From: CALMEC01 sp031372145
Lineage (GTDB): Bacteria > Actinomycetota > Thermoleophilia > Miltoncostaeales > Miltoncostaeaceae
Length of the DNA: 8,720 nt
Direction: 5' to 3'
Assembly: GCA_031372145.1 (NCBI GenBank)
Contig: JANMKR010000023.1
Span: forward strand, 1 to 8,720
Made by a program: the position numbers and the translations under genes. Position 1 is the first letter of the stretch; each line of letters begins with the position of its first letter. The notes beneath the pieces are model-generated. The model was given only the letters and a program-made list of their open reading frames with translations. It made no database searches and was not told the origin of the DNA. Positions 1 to 5,387 of this stretch are shown here, piece by piece.

Positions 1-4
1 CCCC

Positions 5-60
5 AGCCGTATCGGCTCGGCTTCATCCCGCACCGCGCGAATTCGCACCGTCCGCACCGT
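5..60. repeat. Leader region with short repeats upstream of the membrane protein
   Basis: The 77 bases before the first gene hold no coding region I can support. They contain a 5+3+5 inverted repeat, AGCCG-TAT-CGGCT (5-17), a perfect 10-bp palindrome GCGAATTCGC (37-46), and three copies of CGCACCG (29-35, 44-50, 53-59). The last two copies lie 9 bp apart and extend to CGCACCGT. These could be regulator sites or chance in GC-rich DNA. The left edge may also be the tail or terminator of a gene outside the window. Confidence 0.3.
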
Positions 61-77
61 AAGGACAGAATCGGGAG

Positions 78-764
78 ATGAAACTGGACCCGTTGCACGA
101 GGAGGACGTCGAGTCGCGGTGGGAGGCTGCGCCTGCGGTCGCGCTTCTCATCGTCTCGCAGCTCGTGCTCGCGTTCGTCAGCCAGGCTCGGGACTGGACG
201 CTCGCGGGGTTGGGGTGGTGGGTGTGGCTCGTCCCGGTCGTACCCGAGGTCGTCTTGCTCGGTCCGCTTGCGTTCAGCCGGCGGCGCATGCGCGTGGTCC
301 AGGAGGGCGAGCGCCGCTCGTTCGCGCTCGAGCTGCTGGTGCTCGTCGGCTTGACCAACGCGTCGCTGCTGGTCGCGCTCCTTGCGTCGCTCATCCGCGG
401 TGACGAGAAGAGCGGCGGCGAGCTGCTACTCAAAGCGGGCTCGGTGTGGTCGACCAACGTCGTGGCGTTCGGCCTGCTGTACTGGGCGTTCGACCGCGGC
501 GGGCCCGCGCGGCGGCTGCTTCCCGATCCGCCACCTGCGGACCTGCAGTTTCCGCAGATGGAGAACCCGACGCTCGCCGCACCCGGCTGGCACCCGCGCC
601 TGATCGACTACGTCTACGTCTCGTTCACCAACGCGATCGCGTTCAGCCCGACCGACGTCATGCCGCTGAGCCGGCTGGCCAAGGTGCTGATGATGTTCGA
701 GTCGGCCGTCTCGGCCTTGACGGTCCTGTTGGTCGCCGCTCGCGCGGTCAACATCTTCAAGTAG
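78..764 (+). CDS. Uncharacterised multi-pass membrane protein with channel-like C-terminal half
   Basis: A 228-residue integral membrane protein of unknown function. Hydrophobic segments lie at about 18-36, 43-66, 83-105, 120-138 and 200-224, separated by short Arg/Asp-rich loops such as SRRRMR (68-73). A Pro-rich loop (145-172) leads to residues 178-198, where YVYVSFTNAIAFSPTDVMPL precedes the last helix. That stretch resembles the pore-helix layout of two-TM potassium channels (and the end of DUF1345 proteins), but the GYGD-type selectivity filter is absent, with AFSPTD in its place. I recognise this pattern from hypothetical membrane proteins of actinobacteria; the resemblance is inference, not proof of channel activity. 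The ATG start at 78 has purine-rich GGGAG directly before it and AAGGA at 61-65, so the ribosome site is not ideal. It is convergent with the SRPBCC gene, 13 bp away. Confidence 0.8.
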   Translation: MKLDPLHEEDVESRWEAAPAVALLIVSQLVLAFVSQARDWTLAGLGWWVWLVPVVPEVVLLGPLAFSRRRMRVVQEGERRSFALELLVLVGLTNASLLVALLASLIRGDEKSGGELLLKAGSVWSTNVVAFGLLYWAFDRGGPARRLLPDPPPADLQFPQMENPTLAAPGWHPRLIDYVYVSFTNAIAFSPTDVMPLSRLAKVLMMFESAVSALTVLLVAARAVNIFK

Positions 765-777
765 CGCGGCCCAGGAC

Positions 778-1179
778 TCAGGCCTCGCACAGGGCCTTGA
801 GTTGCTCCAGTCCGACGCGCTGGCCCGCGGCCAGACGGTCCTCGGTGTCGATGGACTCATCCAGGAACTCGGCGCGGGTATGCCACACGATCGTGCTGCC
901 ACCGTCGCTCGGCGTGACGGAGAAGCTCGCCCAGTGCGACTTGAGCGGCGGACCCGCGATCACCGTGTAGGCGTAGGTCCGTGCGGCGTCGTCGCGCTCG
1001 AGCAGGCGCTCGACCAGCTCGGCGCCTTCAGCGCTTCGCAACGTGCGGATGTCGCCGCTGACCTCGCACTCGACGTACTTGGCAAACCACTTGGGCACCG
1101 CGGTGACGTCGCCCACGACCGACCAGGTCACGTCCGGTGAGGCATCGACATCAATGGTAAGGGTGTACTCGTTGGCCAT
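778..1179 (-). CDS. SRPBCC (START-like / polyketide cyclase-type) family protein
   Basis: A 133-residue single-domain protein that fits the SRPBCC helix-grip fold. It opens with a beta strand and helix of the form YTLTIDVDASPDVTWSVVGD (5-24), then VPKWF (28-32), central strands, and closes with a long C-terminal helix (about 113-131). Members bind hydrophobic ligands or act as cyclases or aromatase-like proteins; no catalytic residue can be assigned, so ligand and role are unknown. It is probably cytoplasmic, as there is no signal peptide or membrane helix. The ATG at 1179 is chosen because AAAGGA (1185-1190, minus strand) sits 5 nt upstream and the fold begins immediately. The same frame stays open to about 1554, but that extension shows no family features and runs antisense into the ATPase gene. 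An AT-rich CATAAT on the minus strand at 1249-1254 is a possible -10 box. Confidence 0.85.
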   Translation of the reverse strand: MANEYTLTIDVDASPDVTWSVVGDVTAVPKWFAKYVECEVSGDIRTLRSAEGAELVERLLERDDAARTYAYTVIAGPPLKSHWASFSVTPSDGGSTIVWHTRAEFLDESIDTEDRLAAGQRVGLEQLKALCEA

Positions 1180-1400
1180 GGTTTTCCTTTGAGGGAGGGT
1201 CGCCGCCTCGCGGTGCAGAACGATCGGAGGGTTCATCCGCGTTCGCTGATTATGTTCGTTTCCAACTCGTTCCGCGCGGCGAGCACGGCATGCGCGGCAC
1301 GCTGACGAACCATCCCCGGCGGTTCGGCGGGCTTCCATTGGGCGGTTGACACCGTCGCGTACGCGCTGTGGTCTGGCGAGCACACGCCAAGAATCGCGCG
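1180..1400. other. Divergent intergenic region between SRPBCC and AAA ATPase genes
   Basis: Most of the window's longest non-coding gap (1180-1458). On the minus strand, CATAAT at 1249-1254 matches five of six bases of a -10 box and lies about 70 nt upstream of the SRPBCC start, without a recognisable -35. On the plus strand a perfect TTGACA at 1346-1351 has no good -10 partner at 16-19 nt. No RNA gene, hairpin terminator or short conserved gene is visible. The region probably holds both promoters, but I cannot fix either start site. Confidence 0.4.
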
Positions 1401-1464
1401 GAATTGTTGTCAATGAGTGGAGGGAATTTTTGTCAGATAGTACGCAGAGAAATTGTCGATGAGT
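1401..1464 (+). repeat. Three imperfect 18-bp direct repeats at 23-bp period over the ATPase start
   Basis: Units begin at 1401, 1424 and 1447, exactly 23 bp apart. They read GAATTGTTGTCAATGAGT, GAATTTTTGTCAGATAGT and GAGAAATTGTCGATGAGT. Unit 1 matches unit 2 at 14 of 18 positions and unit 3 at 13 of 18. The shared core is TTGTC(A/G) followed by AGT six to eight bases after the core's C. The third unit contains the ATG chosen for the downstream gene. The stretch is AT-rich relative to its surroundings. Iteron-like regular spacing next to a start codon suggests binding of a dimeric or oligomeric regulator, possibly autoregulatory; that is inference. No fourth unit is seen on either side. Confidence 0.55.
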
Positions 1465-2733
1465 GATACCCTGGCTAACATGGAGATCGTCGCACGGCGG
1501 GCCGAACAGGTCGTCCGAGAGTCGCTTGAGGCATTCCGGGTCGTGGTGCTTCACGGCGCCCGCCAGTCAGGAAAGACGACGCTTGCGCGCGCTGTTGCCG
1601 AGGCGCTTGGCGGCGAGTACGTCACGCTTGATGTCGCCCGGGAGCGTCTCGCGGCGGCCGCCGATCCCGAAACCTTCCTGGACCAGCTCAGATCACCTGC
1701 GGTCATCGACGAGATCCAGCGGGTCGGGGAGCCGCTCGTCCTGGCCGTCAAGGTGCTCGTGGACAACGATCCCCGACCCGGGCAGGTGTTGATGACCGGG
1801 TCCACGAACTTCCTCTCAGTTCCGACGATCTCCGAGACGCTCGCCGGTCGGGTCGATCTCGTGACGCTGTGGCCCCTTGCGCAAAGCGAGATCAACGGCA
1901 CGGCAGGCGACTTCGTCGACCGCCTGTTCGGCGATCCGGGGCGGTTGACGCGAGCACGCAGCGAGACGCCCAGCAGGGACGATTACCTCGGGCTCGTGTG
2001 CCGCGGGGGCTTCCCCGAAGTGGGCAGGATCGACCCGGAGGCCCGTCGCCGCTGGTTTACCCGATATGTCCAGACCGTCATCGAACGTGAGATCAGGGTC
2101 GCCGCCGACCTGCGCCGGGGCGATCTTCTCGGTCGAATGGCACGGCTGTTCGCGGCGAGGACCGCGCAGGAACATGTCGCCAGTCACGTCGCGGAGTCGT
2201 TGGGAACGGATCGGACGACGGCCGAGACCTACCGTGCGTGGCTGCAGACCGTCTTTCTGGTGCATCTCGTGCCCGCCTGGAGCAGAAATCTCGCATCCAA
2301 GGTCGTGCACCGGCCCAAACTCCACATGGTCGACACGGGGCTTGCCACAGCGCTGTTGGGCAAGGACGTCGCCGCGCTCCGTCGCCCGACCGACCCGATG
2401 ACAGGTCCCCTTGTCGAAACGTTCGTCGTCGCCGAGATCGAAAAGCAAATCGGCTGGGGGGATCTGCAGGCGACGATTCACCACTACCGCGAAACCGGCG
2501 GTATCGAGGTCGACATCGTCATCGAGACGCCGGATGGCCGGGTCTGCGCAATCGAGGTCAAGACCACTGTTGCCCCTCGCCCTGCTGACGCGGCAGGCCT
2601 CGCAGCCTTTCGTGATCGCCTCGATCGCGTCGGGCCAGACTTCGTGCAGGGGGTCGTGCTCCACACGGGAACACGGCGGCTGACGATGGCAGACCGCATC
2701 GTCGCGCTGCCGATCGCAGACATCTGGTCGTGA
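1459..2733 (+). CDS. AAA ATPase with DUF4143 C-terminal (PD-(D/E)XK-like) domain
   Basis: A 424-residue protein of the COG1373 type (AAA_14 plus DUF4143). The N-terminal ATPase shows Walker A GARQSGKTT (33-41), Walker B AVIDEI (81-86), sensor-1-like MTGSTNFL (112-119) and a putative arginine finger in SETLAGR (125-131). The middle is helical; 235-270 looks like a winged-helix region. The C-terminus has EVDIVIE (350-356) and AIEVKTT (364-370), the D...ExK arrangement of PD-(D/E)XK nuclease folds seen in this family. Function is not established for most members. In-frame TAG at 1438-1440 limits starts to TTG 1453, ATG 1459 or ATG 1480; ATG 1459 is preferred because GAGA (1447-1450) lies 8 nt upstream, although this is a weak ribosome site. 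Codon use is somewhat less GC-extreme than its neighbours (more CTT, GTT and GAT), and such genes are often mobile, so horizontal acquisition is plausible. It appears intact and monocistronic. Confidence 0.93.
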   Translation: MSDTLANMEIVARRAEQVVRESLEAFRVVVLHGARQSGKTTLARAVAEALGGEYVTLDVARERLAAAADPETFLDQLRSPAVIDEIQRVGEPLVLAVKVLVDNDPRPGQVLMTGSTNFLSVPTISETLAGRVDLVTLWPLAQSEINGTAGDFVDRLFGDPGRLTRARSETPSRDDYLGLVCRGGFPEVGRIDPEARRRWFTRYVQTVIEREIRVAADLRRGDLLGRMARLFAARTAQEHVASHVAESLGTDRTTAETYRAWLQTVFLVHLVPAWSRNLASKVVHRPKLHMVDTGLATALLGKDVAALRRPTDPMTGPLVETFVVAEIEKQIGWGDLQATIHHYRETGGIEVDIVIETPDGRVCAIEVKTTVAPRPADAAGLAAFRDRLDRVGPDFVQGVVLHTGTRRLTMADRIVALPIADIWS

Positions 2734-2743
2734 CCCGGCGGAG

Positions 2744-3697
2744 TCAGTTCCTCCCGTGCGGGGTTGTGAAGTCGATCCTGGGCCCCATCGGGACGATGCG
2801 CGATGGGTTGAGCGTGGGGTGGGTCATGTAGTAGTGGCGCTTGATGTGGTCCATGTTGACCGTCTCGGCGACGCCGGGCCACTGGTAGAGCTGCCGCAGG
2901 TACCCCCACAGGTTGGGCATGTCGATGATGCGGTTGCGGTTGCACTTGAAGTGTCCCGCGTACACCGAGTCAAAGCGCAGCAACGTCGGGAACAGGCGCC
3001 AGTCGGCCTCGGTGATGCGATCGCCCAACAGGTAGCGCTGGCGCGACAGACGCTCTTCGAGCCAGTCGAGTGAACCGAACAGGGCGGTAAACGCGTGCTC
3101 GTACGCCTGCTGTGTCTGGGCAAACCCACAGCGGTACACGCCGTTGTTGACCGTCTCGTAGACGCGCGTGTTGACCTTGTCGATCTGGTCGCGCAGCTTG
3201 GCCGGGTAGTAGTCGTCCTTGGCGTCGGTCAACGCGTCGAACGCCGAGCCCAACATCCGGATGATCTCCGACGACTCGTTGTTGACGATCGTGCCGGAGT
3301 CGCGATCCCACAGCACCGGCACGGTCACGTTGCCCGCGTACGTCGGGTTGGTCGCGCGGTAGGCCTCGGAGAGAAACTCAAAGCCGTTGACCGGGTCCTC
3401 GCCCGCGCCGGAAACGTTGCGAAACGCCCAGCCGCGGTCGTCGCGGATCGGGTCGACGACCGACATCGAGATGACGCGCTCCAACCGCTTGAGCTTGCGG
3501 AAGATGATGGTCCGGTGCGCCCACGGGCACGCCAGCGACACGTACAGGTGGTACCGGCCCGCCTCGGCGATGAAGTCCGACGAGCCGTCGGCCGTCACCC
3601 ACCTGCGGAACACGCTGTCGCGGCGCACGAACGCGCCCACCTTGTCGGTGGGCACCTCGAAGCCGGAGGCGTGGGTCGGGGACGCGTGAGTCGACAT
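2744..3697 (-). CDS. Glutathionyl-hydroquinone reductase-type (Xi-class) glutathione S-transferase
   Basis: A 317-residue cytosolic enzyme of the ECM4/YqjG/PcpF family. Members reduce thiol-conjugated hydroquinones, releasing the hydroquinone through a catalytic cysteine. The diagnostic motif CPWAHR is at 57-62 (C57 catalytic), preceded by YHLYVSLA. The thioredoxin-fold half continues through VPVLWD (126-131) and NNESSEIIRML (139-149), where the cis-Pro and Glu-Ser thiol-substrate contacts lie. The helical half contains GVYRCGFAQ (186-194), GDRITEADWRLFPTLLRFD (225-243) and GHFKCN (248-253), all typical, and the length is normal. Actinobacteria usually make mycothiol instead of glutathione, so the physiological thiol is uncertain. 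ATG 3697 has no Shine-Dalgarno, but TAGTGT (3704-3709, minus strand) lies exactly 6 nt upstream, fitting a leaderless transcript. It is convergent with the AAA ATPase (10 bp) and divergent from the ABC operon. Confidence 0.93.
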   Translation of the reverse strand: MSTHASPTHASGFEVPTDKVGAFVRRDSVFRRWVTADGSSDFIAEAGRYHLYVSLACPWAHRTIIFRKLKRLERVISMSVVDPIRDDRGWAFRNVSGAGEDPVNGFEFLSEAYRATNPTYAGNVTVPVLWDRDSGTIVNNESSEIIRMLGSAFDALTDAKDDYYPAKLRDQIDKVNTRVYETVNNGVYRCGFAQTQQAYEHAFTALFGSLDWLEERLSRQRYLLGDRITEADWRLFPTLLRFDSVYAGHFKCNRNRIIDMPNLWGYLRQLYQWPGVAETVNMDHIKRHYYMTHPTLNPSRIVPMGPRIDFTTPHGRN

Positions 3698-3717
3698 GCA
3701 CTCACACTAGTAGTGCA
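3697..3717. promoter_or_regulatory. Overlapping palindromes in the divergent GST / ABC exporter promoter
   Basis: CACTA-G-TAGTG at 3705-3715 is a perfect interrupted palindrome. A second pair, TGCACT (3697-3702) and AGTGCA (3712-3717), encloses it with a slightly different centre. They overlap the proposed -10 box of the GST gene, a normal place for a repressor operator. No regulator gene is adjacent, so the binding protein is unknown. Confidence 0.4.
3704..3709 (-). promoter_or_regulatory. Candidate -10 box (TAGTGT) of the GST gene, leaderless layout
   Basis: On the minus strand the sequence is TAGTGT-GAGTGC-ATG. The hexamer fits the actinobacterial TANNNT consensus, and the 6-nt spacing would put the transcription start at or next to the A of the start codon. 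No convincing -35 is seen at 16-18 nt. The lack of any Shine-Dalgarno supports a leaderless message. Confidence 0.45.
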
Positions 3718-3757
3718 CCGTCCGCGGTGCCCGTGGGCCGTGAGCGGCGGCGCCCGA

Positions 3758-3763
3758 TACCGT
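3758..3763 (+). promoter_or_regulatory. Candidate -10 box (TACCGT) of the ABC exporter operon, leaderless layout
   Basis: The plus strand reads TACCGT-GGACGT-GTG, with the GTG at 3770 being the proposed start of the ABC ATPase. It fits TANNNT and has the same 6-nt spacing as the divergent GST promoter. There is no Shine-Dalgarno before this GTG, which agrees with leaderless initiation. Confidence 0.4.
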
Positions 3764-3769
3764 GGACGT

Positions 3770-4516
3770 GTGCACCGCGACCTCCAGATCCCCGCGCTGC
3801 TGTGTCGTGGTGTGCGCAAGACGTTTACCGGTGGTGTGCTGGCGCTCGATGGCGTCGACCTGGTCGTACCCAACGGCGGGTTCGTCGGACTGCTCGGCCC
3901 CAACGGCGCGGGCAAGACCACGCTGATCCGAAGCGTCGTCGGCCTCGTCATCCCCGACGGTGGCGACATGCAGGTGCTGGGCCGATCAATGCGCGGGCCC
4001 GACGCGCCGGCCGCACGGCAGCTGGTGGGCTACGCCCCGCAGGAGATCGCCCTGGACCGGTTCGTCAAGGTGCGCGACCTGCTGTCGCTGCACGGGCGGT
4101 ACTTCGGCATGACGCGCGCCGATGCCGGTCAGCGCGCCGACGAGCTGCTGGACGTGTTCGACCTGACCGACAAGGCCACCACGCTGCCCAGCCGTCTGTC
4201 CGGAGGTATGCGCCGGCGGTTGATGCTGGCGCGTGCGCTCGTGCATCGACCGGCCCTGGTGATCTTGGACGAGCCGACCGCCGGCGTCGACGTCGAGCTG
4301 CGCGACGAGCTGTGGCAGTACATCCGCAAGCTGCACGCGGCCGGCACCTCGATCCTGCTGACGACGCACTACCTCGAGGAGGCCGAGGAGTTGTGCGAGA
4401 CCGTGGCCTTCATCCGGGCCGGCAAGATCGTCGCCGAGGGCACGCCCGCAGGTTTGCGCGACCGCTACCTGGCCGCGCGGCTCGAGGACGTGTACCGGCA
4501 AGTGGTCCACGGATGA
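3770..4516 (+). CDS. ABC-2 type exporter, ATP-binding subunit (YadG/DrrA-like)
   Basis: A 248-residue nucleotide-binding subunit on the cytoplasmic face of an ABC exporter. All catalytic motifs are present in order: Walker A GPNGAGKTT (43-51), Q-loop Q91 in GYAPQE, signature LSGGM (143-147), Walker B LVILDE (163-168) with EPTAGVD following, and H-loop H200 in TTHYLEEAEELCE. The TTHYLEEAE stretch and size resemble E. coli YadG and the DrrA drug-resistance group, but the substrate cannot be predicted. GTG 3770 is chosen because the conserved domain begins about ten residues later and a -10-like box sits 6 nt upstream. GTG 3740 is an in-frame alternative. The frame is open far upstream, but that part is antisense to the GST gene. 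Its stop overlaps the permease start (ATGA), so translation is probably coupled. Confidence 0.93.
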   Translation: MHRDLQIPALLCRGVRKTFTGGVLALDGVDLVVPNGGFVGLLGPNGAGKTTLIRSVVGLVIPDGGDMQVLGRSMRGPDAPAARQLVGYAPQEIALDRFVKVRDLLSLHGRYFGMTRADAGQRADELLDVFDLTDKATTLPSRLSGGMRRRLMLARALVHRPALVILDEPTAGVDVELRDELWQYIRKLHAAGTSILLTTHYLEEAEELCETVAFIRAGKIVAEGTPAGLRDRYLAARLEDVYRQVVHG

Positions 4517-5301
4517 GCGCTACTCCCGCCCTTGCTGCTGGTCAATGGCGTGGCGCTGCGGCCCTGGCCCAGCGTGAGGTCACTCGGGTGCTGCGCCTGT
4601 GGAGTCAGACCATTGCGCCCAACGTCGTGTCGGCCGTGTTGTTCATCGCGATCTTCGGCATCGCGTTGGGTGGGCGCATCCGGCAGATCGACGGCGTCGA
4701 CTACGAGGCGTTCATCGTGCCCGGGCTCATCCTCATGGGCATCGGCACCTCGGCCTACAGCAACACCGCGTCGTCGCTCTACCAGGCACGGTTCGACGGG
4801 TTCATCGACGACCCCGTCAGCGGACCGATGCGTGCCCGGCACCTGCTGGCGGCCTACCTGGCGGGTGGGGTGGTGCGCGGCCTGGCCATCGGGCTGTTCA
4901 CGTTTCTGGCGGCGCTCCTGTTTGTGGACCTGCCCGCGGTCAACCCGATCAGCGCCATCGTGGCGTTCTTGTGCGCGTCGCTCGCGTTCAGTGCCCTGGG
5001 CGTGGGCGTGGGGCTGATCGCAAAGACCTGGGACCAGCAGTCCTACGTGGGCAACCTGGTGTTGCAACCGCTCGTGTTCTTGGGCGGCGTGTTCTACTCG
5101 GTCAACGTCCTGGCCGAGCCGTGGCGGGGGTTGACCAAAGCCGATCCGATCCTCTACATGGTCGCCGCCAGCCGCCACGGAATGCTCGGCACGAGCGAGA
5201 TCAACGTGTGGCTCTCGCTCGGCGTGACCGCCGCGCTGACCGCCGCGATGGTCGCCTGGGCCGGCTGGCTCGTCTCGCGCGGTACCGGCCTGCGCACCTG
5301 A
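4513..5301 (+). CDS. ABC-2 type exporter, permease subunit (YadH/NodJ-like)
   Basis: A 262-residue membrane subunit that pairs with the preceding ATPase. About six membrane segments are predicted at 36-54, 66-85, 111-138, 146-170, 178-198 and 232-254. The conserved ABC-2 region near the end is clear: LQPLVFLGGVFYSVNVL (184-200), then a proline/tryptophan loop, DPILYMV (211-217) and ASRHGMLG (219-226), which closely follows the YadH pattern. The cytoplasmic N-terminus carries the amphipathic REVTRVLRLW (21-30) typical of these permeases. The ATG at 4513 overlaps the ATPase stop as ATGA, fixing the start. The pair is complete: one ATPase plus one permease, presumably a dimer of each. Exported compound unknown; lipid, polysaccharide and drug exporters all fall in this family. 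Confidence 0.92.
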   Translation: MSATPALAAGQWRGAAALAQREVTRVLRLWSQTIAPNVVSAVLFIAIFGIALGGRIRQIDGVDYEAFIVPGLILMGIGTSAYSNTASSLYQARFDGFIDDPVSGPMRARHLLAAYLAGGVVRGLAIGLFTFLAALLFVDLPAVNPISAIVAFLCASLAFSALGVGVGLIAKTWDQQSYVGNLVLQPLVFLGGVFYSVNVLAEPWRGLTKADPILYMVAASRHGMLGTSEINVWLSLGVTAALTAAMVAWAGWLVSRGTGLRT

Positions 5302-5378
5302 CCCCGAGCAGCCAACGCCCCCTGTGACTGCCCGCGGTGGATGCCGGACCAATAGCCTGCCGTCTCACGTCGCTCATC

Positions 5379-5384
5379 GGAGGA
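5379..5384 (+). promoter_or_regulatory. Strong Shine-Dalgarno of the acyl-CoA ligase gene
   Basis: GGAGGA ends 3 nt before the ATG at 5388 (GGAGG core 4 nt away), slightly close but the best ribosome site in the window. It decides the start over the in-frame GTG at 5337. A TANNNT hexamer, TAGCCT, at 5353-5358 could be a -10 box for a separate promoter in the 86-bp gap after the permease; it lacks a clear -35. Confidence 0.6.
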
Positions 5385-5387
5385 CGC

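Noticed and set aside
1346..1374. TTGACA at 1346-1351 as the -35 of a plus-strand promoter.
   Set aside because: The hexamer 17 nt downstream is TGGTCT, matching only two of six -10 bases, and no better partner lies at 16-19 nt.
1413..1466. A 17-codon upstream ORF (ATG 1413, TGA 1464-1466) overlapping the ATPase start, possibly a leader peptide.
   Set aside because: It has no Shine-Dalgarno, its ATG lies inside the first direct repeat, and a short open frame of this size is expected by chance.
1180..1554. Upstream extension of the SRPBCC reading frame, which stays open to about 1554 on the minus strand.
   Set aside because: The SRPBCC fold begins at the ATG at 1179, which has a good AAAGGA site; the extension has no family features and overlaps the well-supported ATPase gene antisense.
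2734..2775. CCCG-TG-CGGG hairpin near the AAA/GST convergent junction as a terminator.
   Set aside because: The stem is four base pairs, lies inside the GST coding end and has no T tract.
3095..3769. Long upstream extension of the ABC ATPase frame.
   Set aside because: It is antisense to the GST gene, whose active-site and family motifs are unmistakable; the open frame is a by-product of high GC content.
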